This document shows positions 1 to 8,898 of a DNA stretch of 64,000 bases, piece by piece. The translations under genes and the position numbers were made by a program. A model generated the notes under the pieces. That model did no database searches and had not been told where the DNA came from. It worked only from the letters and a program-made list of their open reading frames with translations. Position 1 is the stretch's first letter. Every line of letters begins with the position of its first letter. Source of the stretch: an uncultured Bacteroidia bacterium (GTDB lineage: Bacteria > Bacteroidota > Bacteroidia > Bacteroidales > UBA932); assembly GCA_902785825.1 (NCBI GenBank), contig CACZZZ010000017.1, positions 1 to 64,000 of the forward strand, given 5' to 3'.

Positions 1-160
1 ATCAATTGCTTTCTCAAAGTAAAGATCTCGTGTCTTGGTTTGATACTGAAACATTGTGACTCGTGTGTTTTGCGAGTCAACTATTTTCAGGGAAAGACAA
101 GGGGAACGCTCAGGAATACAAATGGCTTGCGTCTGTTTGGCGGCGGAAAAAGAAAAACAG

Positions 161-168
161 TATCTTTG
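161..168 (+). promoter_or_regulatory. Bacteroidota -7 promoter box (TATCTTTG)
   Basis: TATCTTTG matches the Bacteroidota TAnnTTTG -7 consensus. It ends only 7 nt before the ATG at 176, so the transcript of the winged-helix gene is probably leaderless or nearly so. This also rules out in-frame starts further upstream. Confidence 0.6.
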
Positions 169-175
169 CCCGAGT

Positions 176-1231
176 ATGAACCCTGTCACTGCAAGACTCT
201 TGAGCCAGCAGCTCATCTGCCCGATCTTCGAGAATCCCTCGGAGGTCGTCTCATGGTTCGGGGCTATTCAGGCACAGGACTACCGGGCCATGCGATGGGC
301 GGTCGCCTCACGGACAAGAAAACCTTCTTTCAAGGCCTTCAAACAGGCTTTTGACGAAGGAAAGATAATAAGGGCACATCTTCTCCGCTGCACTTGGCAG
401 CTGGTCTCGGCCGAGGATTTCGGGTGGATGAGACTACTGTGCTACGACAAGGCGCTGGCCACAATGAACGGCTGGACGAAGTCCTTGGGCTTTGCTTTCG
501 GCGGGAAAGAAAAGTATCAAGCCCTGTCCATAATCGAAAAGACTGTCGGGGATCTTGGCGAGACAACGGAGGATGTGATAGGAGAGGCTCTGAAAATGGG
601 CGGCATTCCGGAGGATCACCTCGTCTATAATCACCAGCTTAGGATGGCCGAGCTGGAAGGGATAGTCTGCAGCGGCACTCTTGGTCCAAGAAACACCTAT
701 CGCCTTGTCAGCGAGCGGGTTCCGAATATTCCCGAAATCTCTCGTGAAGAGGCCCTCGCCCTTCTTGCCAGAAAATATTTCCGGAGCCACTGCCCCGCCA
801 CGCTTGAGGACTTTGCCTGGTGGTCCGGACTGAACGTCAGGGATTGCCAAAAAGGAATATCAGCCCTGGGCGGCGAACTGTTCCGGGAACGCTGGAAAGG
901 GCGTGAATTCTTCATTCATAAAGACTTCCGGACAAGAGGATTCCGATCCGGCGCCCTCCATCTCCTTCCCGCCTACGATGAGTATCTGATCGGATACAAG
1001 AGCCGGGATGTGGTTCTCGATCCGAACCTTGCCCACCATGCCCACAATGACCACGGGATATTCCGATCAGTTGTCGCCTACAATGGTGAGATTGTGGGCA
1101 ACTGGAAACCCTCCGCCAAGGACGGCGGCGTGACGATCTTCAAGAGCGGCGTAAGCGTCCCGAAAGAGTTGATTGATAGGCAAGTGGCGATTTATTCCGC
1201 TACTTTTTCGGACAGCCGACGTTGTCTTTGA
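176..1231 (+). CDS. Winged-helix DNA-binding domain protein (AlkZ/YcaQ-like, HTH_42 family)
   Basis: Predicted cytoplasmic DNA-binding protein of about 351 residues from the family that includes the DNA glycosylases AlkZ and YcaQ. Seen: an N-terminal region with a GAIQAQDYRAMRWAV-type segment, an RAHLLRCTWQLV stretch resembling the family's H-x-[RT]-x-T-W pattern, and a later ATLEDFAWWSG segment, all typical of HTH_42 proteins. The reading frame is open from 56, but the conserved sequence begins at the ATG at 176, and the -7 box at 161-168 would lie inside any longer version. The 3' end overlaps the convergent beta-helix gene by 32 bp. A base-excision-repair role is inferred from the family; the glycosylase activity of this subgroup is uncertain. 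Confidence 0.75.
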   Translation: MNPVTARLLSQQLICPIFENPSEVVSWFGAIQAQDYRAMRWAVASRTRKPSFKAFKQAFDEGKIIRAHLLRCTWQLVSAEDFGWMRLLCYDKALATMNGWTKSLGFAFGGKEKYQALSIIEKTVGDLGETTEDVIGEALKMGGIPEDHLVYNHQLRMAELEGIVCSGTLGPRNTYRLVSERVPNIPEISREEALALLARKYFRSHCPATLEDFAWWSGLNVRDCQKGISALGGELFRERWKGREFFIHKDFRTRGFRSGALHLLPAYDEYLIGYKSRDVVLDPNLAHHAHNDHGIFRSVVAYNGEIVGNWKPSAKDGGVTIFKSGVSVPKELIDRQVAIYSATFSDSRRCL

Positions 1232-2351
1232 TGATGAGTTCGGGGCCATGGCCGCCCTCATCAACAAGCATATCTTCCATGTAGCCGTTCCAGAGAGTGT
1301 TCCCGGAGATAACGCAATGGGACAAGTTCTTGATAATCAGTCCTACTTGAGGAGTGAAAAGACCCTTTCCGCCATCATCCTGACCTGCCAGACAGGCGTT
1401 CCCGGTCATGGTCAGACCATGGCAATCTTCCAGTTTGACCTGGCATGAACGTTCTCCCGGGTTAAGGAGATTTGAGTCCTTGCCGCAGCGACGGAACACG
1501 TTGCCGGTCACCGCGACAGCGCTGGCGTTCAAGGCATATAACCCGGCGCTGAAGTTCCTATCGAAAGAATTCCCGGTCACGTTCCAGTCGTCTCCGTTGT
1601 GGATGAACAGCCCATAGCCTCGGTTCCACTCCACCCGGTTGGCCGTGAACATCACGGTCGCTCCGCAATCATCGCAGTTGAAACCATCCCCGCCGTTTCC
1701 GGAAAACTGGTTGTCCAGCACAAAACCGTCCCATCCGAGTATCCTCATGCCGTCGCCTTTGTTGCTCATGAAATGGCTGTGGCGGACAATGAACAACCAG
1801 ATGCGTTTCAGGAACACCCCGTGACCGGAGAAATTCATCACCTTGGTGTCATCGATAACGATGGTGTCTTCTTTCGGGCTCCAGGCCTCCGTGTTGTTCA
1901 GGTATATTCCGTGAATCGCCTTTTCGGCGGAACGATCCCCACCAAGCACAAGTCCGCGGATTCTCACTGCGTAGGCTCCCGTTATGTCCAGCAGGCAATC
2001 GGCCTCTTTGCTGTCAAGCTCGAGGACGGCCCCACGGTTTTCGCATCTGTAAATCCACACGGGATCCCCCATCAGTGCCACATAGGGGGGTACTTTCAAG
2101 TCATGGCAGCGGTACACTCCCGGAGGGAACCAGACGGTGCCATTGATCTTTCCGGCCGCATCCAGAGCGTCCTGAATAGCCTTCGTGTCGGAAGTCTTCC
2201 CGTCTCCCTTTGCCCCGAAATCCAAGACGTTAAGCCTTGATTCTGAGGAGTTCCCCTCTTCGTGAGAAAAAGACTGGAGAGCCAGTGAAGCGGCTCCAAG
2301 CCCGGCCAATCCAGTCAGGCCGCCTTTGCGGATGAAATCTCTTCTTTCCAT
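1200..2351 (-). CDS. Tat-exported right-handed beta-helix (pectate-lyase-superfamily) protein
   Basis: A 383-residue exported protein. The N-terminus has a twin-arginine-like start (MERRDFIRKGG) followed by a hydrophobic Gly/Ala/Leu stretch. A segment LDFGAKGDGKTSDTKAIQ at about residues 43-60 is the classic entry into the pectate lyase_3 / GH28-like parallel beta-helix. Repeated G-N-x-F and V-x-G-N strand turns run to the C-terminus, as expected for a beta-solenoid. It is the last gene of a minus-strand operon, 5 bp after the GH92 gene. It probably binds or cleaves a polysaccharide or glycan side chain, but no catalytic residues can be assigned with confidence. The 3' end overlaps the convergent winged-helix gene by 32 bp. 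Confidence 0.75.
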   Translation of the reverse strand: MERRDFIRKGGLTGLAGLGAASLALQSFSHEEGNSSESRLNVLDFGAKGDGKTSDTKAIQDALDAAGKINGTVWFPPGVYRCHDLKVPPYVALMGDPVWIYRCENRGAVLELDSKEADCLLDITGAYAVRIRGLVLGGDRSAEKAIHGIYLNNTEAWSPKEDTIVIDDTKVMNFSGHGVFLKRIWLFIVRHSHFMSNKGDGMRILGWDGFVLDNQFSGNGGDGFNCDDCGATVMFTANRVEWNRGYGLFIHNGDDWNVTGNSFDRNFSAGLYALNASAVAVTGNVFRRCGKDSNLLNPGERSCQVKLEDCHGLTMTGNACLAGQDDGGKGLFTPQVGLIIKNLSHCVISGNTLWNGYMEDMLVDEGGHGPELIIKDNVGCPKK

Positions 2352-2356
2352 AAAAA

Positions 2357-4714
2357 CTATTTACAAGTCATAGAATAAGGTTTGTCTTCCGGCTTCTGGC
2401 CGCGGGACTTGTTGGGTTTCGCGGCCATCTCGAACTCGATGACTCCTCCGGCCGTGATGTCCGAGTGGGTCAGGTAGAGTTTGGAATATTCCTTACCGTT
2501 CAACAGGACTCTCTTCACATAGCGGTTGGTGTCGCTGACCTTAGGAGCCTTGACAGTCAACTGTTTCCCGTTGGGGAGGGTGATCGAGACCTCTTTGAAG
2601 AAAGGCGCTCCGATGACGTACTGGTCACTTCCGGGACAGACCGGGTAAAATCCAAGTGTTCCGAATATGTACCAGGCGCTCATCTGGCCGCAGTCGTCAT
2701 TCCCGCCGAGTCCCCGGATCTCCGGGCGATACATCCGGTTTATAATCTCCCTCATCCAGTACTGCGTCTTCCAGGGCTGGCTTGTCCACGCATAGAGGTA
2801 AGGAATATGGTGGCTGGGTTCGTTGCCATGGACATATCCGCCGATCAGGCAGTCCTTAGTGATGTCCTCGTTTTGGGCGTAGGCATATTCAGGAAGGTCA
2901 TTGTAGAAGAGCTCGTCGAGATTCGCGACAAACCTCTTCTCTCCGCCCATAAGTTTCATTACGCCATAGACATCTTGGGGAGCGTGGAAGCTGAAATTCA
3001 GCGAGTTGCCCTCGATGAAACCCTCTCCCACCGTCTGCATAATGTCGAAATCCTTCTTGTAGGATCCGTCCTTGTATTTCGGACGGGCGTAACCTAATCC
3101 GGTGTCGAACACGTTAGTGTAATATCGTGCCCTGGGGGCATATTCCTCCTCCACCGCCTTGTTGCCGGAGATGCGGGCGGTGTTCCAGATTGTCCAGTCG
3201 TCGTAGGAATATTCCAGGGTGTTGCTGGCGGCTGTGGAGATCTTGTCGTAGGGGACATATCCCAACTTCATGTAGTCGCCCAGGCCGCAGTACCACTCCT
3301 GTTTTGAGGTAGTCACCATGGCCTCCAGCGCCCTTTTCTTATCTATGTCAAGGCCCTTGACTATCGCGTCGGCCAGCACCGGCACGGCATGGTAACCGCT
3401 CATGCACCAGTTCTCGTTGGCCATGTGGCTCCAGACCGGGAGCATGTGCAGGACATTCTGGTCGTAGTGGGCCAGCATGGACATGACGATGTCCCTGTCC
3501 CTGTCCGGCTTGAAAAGAGCCAGGAACGGATGTTCGGCCCTGTAGGTGTCCCAGAGGGAGAAAACTGTGTAGTTGGTGAATCCCTCCGCCTTGTGAATCT
3601 CATGGTCAAGACCCCTGTAGGAACCGTCCACGTCCATATAGACAGAAGGGTTTATCATCGTGTGGTAAAGAGAGGTGTAGAACATCTTCTTTTCCGCCTC
3701 AGTACCAGTGATTTCCATCATGGAAAGCTCTTTCTCCCAAGCCTTGTCGGCCTCCGCGGCGATCTGGTCGAAGGTCTTTCCGGCGGCCTCCGCCTGAAGG
3801 TTCTTCATCGCTCCGGTGGTTCCGGTCGATGAGAGGGCGACCTTGACGGTCAGCTTGGGATTCTTGTCAGTGGCGAACCTGAACCAAGCGACAAGCTTGC
3901 GGCCGGCCATGGCGGCGAAATTCCTGCTCGTGTCGAACTTGCTCCAGCCACCCTTGTAGTCAATCTTCTGGCGGTCTGTGTAGCCATATTCAATGACAGG
4001 CTGGGAGAACTCGATGGCGAAGTAGGTGTAATTTGTCCTGGCCCATCCGTTGGTTATGCGGTAGCCTGTGACATGGGTGGGATCCTGGACCTGTACTTCT
4101 GCCCAGAGGGTCTTGCCGTCATAGTCATAGATGCCATGGATAAGGTCAAGAATGATATGGCCAGATCCTTCGCTGCGCTCAGGATGACAGAAGGTATATT
4201 CATGGACTCCAACTCTGGAAGTCGCTGTGAGTCTGGCCTTTATGTCATAGTCGTCGAGAGTGACCTCGTAGAGTCCCGGGCGGGAGCTCTCGGTCGAGTG
4301 GCTGAAACGGCTGCGGAACCCGCTGTCCGGATTGTCCGCCGTGCCGGGATTGAGCTTCAACTCTCCGGTAGCTGGCATTATGAGAATATCCCCGAGGTCA
4401 GAATGACCTGTGCCGCTGAAATGGGTGTGGCTGAATCCGACGATCGTGGGATCGTTGTAACGGTAGCCGGCGCAGGTCTCATAAACCATCGGCTGGTACT
4501 TTCCGTTAATATTGTGGGGGATCGAGTCGGTGTCCGGGCTGAGCTGGACTCCGCCGAAAGGCACGCAGGCCCCGGGGAAGGTGTGACCCATACCATCTGT
4601 GCCGATAAACGGATCCACATAGCTGGTTTTGGTCTGCGCCGAGACAGAGAAGGATAATCCAACCAAGAGCAACGCTAATGATGCGTGGCGTATAATTACG
4701 TTCTTGTTCATCAT
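2357..4714 (-). CDS. GH92 family alpha-mannosidase, secreted
   Basis: A 785-residue secreted glycosidase with a Sec signal peptide ending at about SVSAQ. GH92 hallmarks are visible in order: YVDPFIGTDGMGHTFPGA near residue 32, GFSHTHFSGTGHSDLGD near 93, SLWDTYRAEHPF in the middle, and GNDDCGQMSAWYIFGTLGFYPVCPG near the C-terminus. GH92 enzymes are Ca2+-dependent inverting exo-alpha-mannosidases that trim N-glycans or mannan, usually in the periplasm or at the surface. The gene lies 40 bp downstream of an SGNH esterase and 5 bp upstream of a beta-helix protein. Residues 176-185 (CHPERSEGSG) are an in-frame fragment of a dispersed DNA repeat (see 4160-4189) in the N-terminal beta-sandwich; the enzyme otherwise appears intact. 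The specific linkage cannot be read from the sequence. Confidence 0.93.
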   Translation of the reverse strand: MMNKNVIIRHASLALLLVGLSFSVSAQTKTSYVDPFIGTDGMGHTFPGACVPFGGVQLSPDTDSIPHNINGKYQPMVYETCAGYRYNDPTIVGFSHTHFSGTGHSDLGDILIMPATGELKLNPGTADNPDSGFRSRFSHSTESSRPGLYEVTLDDYDIKARLTATSRVGVHEYTFCHPERSEGSGHIILDLIHGIYDYDGKTLWAEVQVQDPTHVTGYRITNGWARTNYTYFAIEFSQPVIEYGYTDRQKIDYKGGWSKFDTSRNFAAMAGRKLVAWFRFATDKNPKLTVKVALSSTGTTGAMKNLQAEAAGKTFDQIAAEADKAWEKELSMMEITGTEAEKKMFYTSLYHTMINPSVYMDVDGSYRGLDHEIHKAEGFTNYTVFSLWDTYRAEHPFLALFKPDRDRDIVMSMLAHYDQNVLHMLPVWSHMANENWCMSGYHAVPVLADAIVKGLDIDKKRALEAMVTTSKQEWYCGLGDYMKLGYVPYDKISTAASNTLEYSYDDWTIWNTARISGNKAVEEEYAPRARYYTNVFDTGLGYARPKYKDGSYKKDFDIMQTVGEGFIEGNSLNFSFHAPQDVYGVMKLMGGEKRFVANLDELFYNDLPEYAYAQNEDITKDCLIGGYVHGNEPSHHIPYLYAWTSQPWKTQYWMREIINRMYRPEIRGLGGNDDCGQMSAWYIFGTLGFYPVCPGSDQYVIGAPFFKEVSITLPNGKQLTVKAPKVSDTNRYVKRVLLNGKEYSKLYLTHSDITAGGVIEFEMAAKPNKSRGQKPEDKPYSMTCK
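4160..4189. repeat. Dispersed-repeat fragment inside GH92 gene (HPERSEGS-encoding)
   Basis: On the minus strand the segment contains GTCATCCTGAGCGCAGCGAA followed by GGATC. Translated in this frame it gives HPERSEGS, a peptide string known from many bacterial genomes as the translation of an abundant short dispersed repeat. It contributes ten residues between HEYTF and HIILDLIHG, where GH92 proteins normally run straight through. I saw no second copy in the window. Confidence 0.6.
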
Positions 4715-4754
4715 TGTATCTTATTGACACTTATTCATTTAAGAAATACGGCAA

Positions 4755-5825
4755 TTATCGGATCCCGTATTTACGGAGAATCTTCTTAATGGGCTTTTCG
4801 ATGGAGCGGGCCCAAAGTTGGTAGCCCCGGTCGGAAGGATGGGTGCCGTCCTGGGTGGTCTCGTGGTCCGGAGCCGAGGCGCTGGGGTGGATGTAATAGA
4901 CATCCTTGTATTTCTTGCAGGCGATCTTCATCAGGCTGTCGGCAACAGCGATCCTGCGAGCCTCATAGTCAGCGGTCCTTTTGTTGAAATTGCGCCATTC
5001 CCTGTAGATCGTCCGCTGGAAGATAAGCGGTTTTCCGGGGTGAGCTGCCTGAACCTTCTCAATGAAGGGGAACAGGCGTTCCTTTATCTGTTCGGGAGAA
5101 GGATTTGAGAATGAGTCGAATACGAAGGCATCGACATCGGCCGCTGCCAGGACGTCGGCGAAATAATCCTGCAGCTTGCAGTTGCCGCTGCAGCCCAGAC
5201 TGAGCATCTGGAGCCCTGTCTCACGCGAGAATACCGCCGGGTAAGCCATACCGGCCCGGCTGGTTGATATCCCGTGGGTGAAACTGGAACCGAATATGCC
5301 GATCCTGCCTCTGAAAGGATTGGGAAGCGGCTCAAGTACAGAACCTTCTGTCACCCCGATCTTTACGGAATGCTCCTCGCTGAGGATCGGGAGGTACATA
5401 AGGCATTCTTTCATCGTCCCGTCCATCCCGGAGATCAAGTTGAAAGGTTTCTCAAGGTCTCCCGGGCATCCGGCTCCGGCCCAGATCCACTGTCCGTCCC
5501 TACGGATGTAGAGATCGTAACCTCTCGCTGAGTATCCTCCGGTATTATTTGGCCAGCCCACATCTCCGTACTTGGTCAATACTGAGATGGTTGGAGAGTT
5601 GGTCTTGAAAGCCACGGCGATTCCGGCGGAGTTGCGCACTTGGTTGTTCTCGCTTTTGGTGAAGCCTTTAAAACGTACGGTGTCAACCCTGTGGTACGGG
5701 TTCGGGGTGTCAATCAGTTTCCCTGTCAGCGTCAAATCGCTGGCTTCGGTGTAGATCAAGTCCTGCGCCCTTGCGCCAGTAACCATTACGATGGCCGTGA
5801 TTGCTGATAAAAAAAATCGTCTCAT
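4755..5825 (-). CDS. Secreted SGNH/GDSL esterase with GxDLY N-terminal domain
   Basis: A 356-residue protein with a Sec signal peptide (cut after about GARAQ). The N-terminal half is a beta-sandwich carrying the GYDLY motif (about residues 101-105) that names the GxDLY family. The C-terminal half is a GDSL-type (Lipase_GDSL_3) domain: the nucleophile motif reads GIFGSSFTHG, the block III-like motif is LGCSGN, and the catalytic Asp/His lie in DGTHPSDRGYQ near the C-terminus. The family removes acyl (often acetyl) groups from carbohydrates. It is the first gene of the minus-strand operon with GH92 and the beta-helix protein, so deacetylation of a glycan before mannosidase action is a reasonable inference. 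Confidence 0.85.
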   Translation of the reverse strand: MRRFFLSAITAIVMVTGARAQDLIYTEASDLTLTGKLIDTPNPYHRVDTVRFKGFTKSENNQVRNSAGIAVAFKTNSPTISVLTKYGDVGWPNNTGGYSARGYDLYIRRDGQWIWAGAGCPGDLEKPFNLISGMDGTMKECLMYLPILSEEHSVKIGVTEGSVLEPLPNPFRGRIGIFGSSFTHGISTSRAGMAYPAVFSRETGLQMLSLGCSGNCKLQDYFADVLAAADVDAFVFDSFSNPSPEQIKERLFPFIEKVQAAHPGKPLIFQRTIYREWRNFNKRTADYEARRIAVADSLMKIACKKYKDVYYIHPSASAPDHETTQDGTHPSDRGYQLWARSIEKPIKKILRKYGIR

Positions 5826-5846
5826 TGTGTTAGCCTTATGTCAGTA

Positions 5847-5854
5847 CAAATTTA
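5847..5854 (-). promoter_or_regulatory. -7 promoter box (TAAATTTG) for the esterase-GH92 operon
   Basis: The minus strand reads TAAATTTG, matching TAnnTTTG, 21 nt before the esterase ATG at 5825. It would drive the operon that runs down to 1200, and it lies 39 bp from the divergent plus-strand box at 5894. Confidence 0.55.
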
Positions 5855-5893
5855 ATATAAAAAAGCTTATGTGGGAATTCAATCAAAAAACAG

Positions 5894-5901
5894 TAATTTT
5901 G
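5894..5901 (+). promoter_or_regulatory. -7 promoter box (TAATTTTG) for the GH101-like gene
   Basis: TAATTTTG fits TAnnTTTG, 12 nt before the ATG at 5914. It excludes the upstream ATG at 5791, which lies in the leader of the divergent esterase gene. Confidence 0.5.
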
Positions 5902-5913
5902 TGTATTCAGATT

Positions 5914-7437
5914 ATGTCAATTATGTCCTTCAACAAAATGATCAGATTCTTCGCTGCTTTGGCTGGGGTCATCGTTCTGTACGGCTGCCAGGGCGGTAAA
6001 GCGGAAAAGTCCGCCGAAGTGTTCCTGCCGGAGGGAAAGGCGGACACAGTCCTTTTCAAACAAGCTCCTTTCGAGTGGCATATCACTCCAAGGTATGACT
6101 ATTCCAAGGTCTTCGTGACCAAGCTGTTCCTTTGCCAGGCAGAGTATGACAAGGAGTATCTGGGAGCCTACAAGATGAGGGATAACGGCCAGAGTACGGT
6201 TTACATGACCTGCGAGCAAGCGCTCGAGGCCATAAAAGGGATGGACGCCGTGAGTCCGGGTCTCCAGAAGATCGTGTATCTTGTCGGCTGGCAGTACAAT
6301 GGACATGACTCGAAGTATCCGGCGTTCTTCGGCGGAAACGAGTCTATAAAGAGACCCGGTGACGATGATCCGCTTGACAGTGTCCGCTGGCTGATGAGGG
6401 AAGCTAAAAAATACAACACCGCCGTCAGTCTCCACATCAACATGTTCGACGCTTTTGAGGACAGTCCGGCGTTCCAAAAGTATAAGGAAGCCGATGTCTT
6501 GGCCAGGGAGAAGGACGGGAGTTATATTATCGGAGACTGGGGTTACAAGGTTAGCTACGCCGCGGAGTGGGAGAAGGGTCTCTCGAAGTGGAGAATCGAC
6601 AGCCTTTGCTCTTTGCTGCCTATCCAGGAGGCCGGATCGATCCACATCGACGCTTTCCACAACAAGGTGCCCAGGCCTCGCCTGGAGAATGGCAAACCGG
6701 TCATCCGGATGGAATCCCCGATCAGTCCTTGGCATGGCCACACCGCCGAGCAGGATCAGGAAGGGAAGGAAAATATCGTGAAATACTTGGATTCCAAGGG
6801 AATAGATGTGACGACCGAGGGAGCGGAGATGGGTATGGGAAAGATTACCGATGGCTGGTTCCCCATGTTCTGGCATTATAACTCGCTTGACAAGGCGATG
6901 TCACTCACCGCTTCCCAGGCTTGTGGCGGCAATATTTACGGGAATATCAGGGCTTTCGGAAGGAGCATCAACGGAGAAGCGATATTCAGGGATTCACCTT
7001 CTGTTGAGGAGGGGATAGCGCGGTTTAAGAATGAGTTCTGTAAGAGGACCCTCATCACGTTGTATCTCAACACTTTCGCCCGCAAGGCCTTGGTCACCGA
7101 TGAGAGTGGATCTGCTTTCGGAATATTCGAGAATGGTGTCAGGACCCAGATGAAAGACAACATTTTGACTGTAGCCAAGGACGGCGAGATCCTGTCCGAT
7201 GAGAAAGACGTGTTCATCCCCGCTCTTTGGATCGGAAACAGTTCAGTGATAGCGTTTTCGGAGAATGGATACAACGAAAGGACCTGGACCGTTCCCGAAG
7301 GAGTCAAATTGTCCGGACGGGCGAAAGGGTGGATCCTCGACGTTTCCGGTCGGAAAGAGTTTAAGAATTTTGAGGTCAAGAGAGGCAAAGTCACTTTATC
7401 CCTTGAGCCTGGGGAGATGGTTTTGATAACTGATTGA
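5914..7437 (+). CDS. Lipoprotein glycosidase, endo-alpha-N-acetylgalactosaminidase-like (GH101-related)
   Basis: A lipoprotein of about 507 residues; the signal sequence ends in VLYGC with the lipid-anchored Cys at about residue 25. The body looks like a TIM-barrel glycosidase: KIVYLVGWQYNGHDSKYPAF, then AVSLHINMFDAFEDS, then a SIHIDAFHNK strand end (probable nucleophile Asp) and VTTEGAEMG (probable acid Glu), followed by a C-terminal beta-sandwich. This order of HIN, HIDAFHN and TEGAE motifs resembles GH101-type endo-alpha-N-acetylgalactosaminidases, which release the core-1 disaccharide from mucin O-glycans. It is shorter than classic GH101 enzymes. The start could also be 5923 or 5938. The next gene begins 1 bp after the stop codon. 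Family membership is inferred from recognised motifs only. Confidence 0.6.
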   Translation: MSIMSFNKMIRFFAALAGVIVLYGCQGGKAEKSAEVFLPEGKADTVLFKQAPFEWHITPRYDYSKVFVTKLFLCQAEYDKEYLGAYKMRDNGQSTVYMTCEQALEAIKGMDAVSPGLQKIVYLVGWQYNGHDSKYPAFFGGNESIKRPGDDDPLDSVRWLMREAKKYNTAVSLHINMFDAFEDSPAFQKYKEADVLAREKDGSYIIGDWGYKVSYAAEWEKGLSKWRIDSLCSLLPIQEAGSIHIDAFHNKVPRPRLENGKPVIRMESPISPWHGHTAEQDQEGKENIVKYLDSKGIDVTTEGAEMGMGKITDGWFPMFWHYNSLDKAMSLTASQACGGNIYGNIRAFGRSINGEAIFRDSPSVEEGIARFKNEFCKRTLITLYLNTFARKALVTDESGSAFGIFENGVRTQMKDNILTVAKDGEILSDEKDVFIPALWIGNSSVIAFSENGYNERTWTVPEGVKLSGRAKGWILDVSGRKEFKNFEVKRGKVTLSLEPGEMVLITD

Positions 7438-7438
7438 T

Positions 7439-8884
7439 ATGAATATCAAAAGATTAATTTATGCCGCGGTGGCGCTGGCTTTGGTTTCCTGTGTCGGGAC
7501 AGAGTCCGGTCCGGGAACCTTTGACGAGAGCAATGTGGTCTTGTCTTTGGGAGTGGTCAGTGACGTCCACATCAACACCGGACTTCCGGCAACTTCCAGA
7601 AAATGGAAAGCCGCCCTGCTGCAACTCGGGGTCAAGGCCTCGGAGACAGATCCTGACGGATTGGACGGTGTGCTGGTCGCCGGGGACCTGATAGACTATC
7701 CCAACGAACCGGCTATCAAGGAGTTCAAAAAGGTTTACGAGTCCGTCCTCAATCCGGAGATAGTCCCGTTGATCTACACTGTCGGGAACCATGATGTCCC
7801 TGATTACAAGTGGAGCGAGACGATGGTGAAGGATGCTGAATATATTCGTGACGTATTGGGAGACCTCTATTTCCAAGCGGATGTCGATAAGGATGCGGGG
7901 GAAAGGCTTGAATGCCGCCACTGTGTGCTCAAAGACTATGATGTCCTTACGATTACCCCTGACGGCACAAGTCCGATTGTTTACAGTCCGGAGGCTCTCA
8001 AGTGGCTTGACGGCAAACTTAAGGAGATCACGAGTAAGAATCCGTCCAGATACGTGATCGTGATCACCCACCCCATGCTCTATGACACGGTTTACGGAAG
8101 CCTTCTTGGGGAGGCGGACGGGATCTGGAAGTCGTTCCTGCCCGGTTACTGGGCCACCAGGGAACTACCGGAGATTCTTTCGAAATATCCCCAGGTGGTG
8201 GCTTTCGGAGGTCATCTGCATTTCCCTCTGAACGACCCCAGGAGCGTCTGGCAGGGCTCTTTCACGGCTCTGGGCTGCGCCTCGGTGCGGTATATGGCCC
8301 TCGAGGCGGGTGGCTATGAGGACATGGCAGGTCAGACCACTATGAAAGACAAGGATGAGTTCTCGCAGGGAAATCTCGTGCAGTTCGACAAGAAGGGGAA
8401 CATGAGAATCTTCCGGATGGACTTCCACAATAACGCCGTGATCGGAGAACCTCTCCTGATGGGCCGTCCTGTCAAGAGCGGGAAGCATCTGGAGGAATAT
8501 TCATTCGCCCGCAGGGAGGCTTCGAACCAAGCTCCGGAGCTGTCCTCGCTGGATGTGAAAGTAGAGTCCTCTTCGGTGCCTTGGAAGAAAGAACCCGCTT
8601 GGATCTCAGTGAGTTTCCCTTCCGGGACTGACGATGAGTTCGTCCATCATTATGTGGTGACGCTTTCCCGGGATGGTGAGACCTTGAAGGAGAAAAAGAT
8701 CTTGGCGGATTTCTACAAGCACCCTTCTCCGGAGATGATGAAGCCTTTGTGGGAGATGGCTTTCAGGCCGGAAGATTTAGAGAATTATGAGATTGATCCC
8801 GGAACCTACACCGTCTCCCTCACCGCGGTAGATTCCTGGGATGCCGAGAGCTCGACCTTGACAAAAGAAGTCGTTGTGAATTAA
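7439..8884 (+). CDS. Lipoprotein metallophosphoesterase (calcineurin-like)
   Basis: A 481-residue lipoprotein (signal peptide ending ALVSC, Cys near residue 18). The calcineurin-like metal-binding motifs are all present in order: SDVHIN, AGDLID, GNHD, VITHPM and GGHLH. A C-terminal beta-sandwich of about 110 residues follows, ending in YTVSLTAVDSW. Substrates in this superfamily are phosphomonoesters or phosphodiesters, including nucleotides. The gene follows the GH101-like lipoprotein by 1 bp and precedes exonuclease III by 14 bp, so the three are probably cotranscribed. A 5'-nucleotidase or cyclic-nucleotide role would suit the nuclease-rich region downstream, but that is inference. Confidence 0.85.
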   Translation: MNIKRLIYAAVALALVSCVGTESGPGTFDESNVVLSLGVVSDVHINTGLPATSRKWKAALLQLGVKASETDPDGLDGVLVAGDLIDYPNEPAIKEFKKVYESVLNPEIVPLIYTVGNHDVPDYKWSETMVKDAEYIRDVLGDLYFQADVDKDAGERLECRHCVLKDYDVLTITPDGTSPIVYSPEALKWLDGKLKEITSKNPSRYVIVITHPMLYDTVYGSLLGEADGIWKSFLPGYWATRELPEILSKYPQVVAFGGHLHFPLNDPRSVWQGSFTALGCASVRYMALEAGGYEDMAGQTTMKDKDEFSQGNLVQFDKKGNMRIFRMDFHNNAVIGEPLLMGRPVKSGKHLEEYSFARREASNQAPELSSLDVKVESSSVPWKKEPAWISVSFPSGTDDEFVHHYVVTLSRDGETLKEKKILADFYKHPSPEMMKPLWEMAFRPEDLENYEIDPGTYTVSLTAVDSWDAESSTLTKEVVVN

Positions 8885-8898
8885 AGATTTAGATTAAT

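Noticed and set aside
56..90. Hairpin GACTCG...CGAGTC near the left edge
   Set aside because: Only six base pairs and no T-run; not supportable as a terminator.
1200..1231. The 32-bp convergent overlap here and the equal-sized one at 29406-29437 as a shared special signal
   Set aside because: The two sequences are unrelated; equal length appears to be coincidence in a compact genome.
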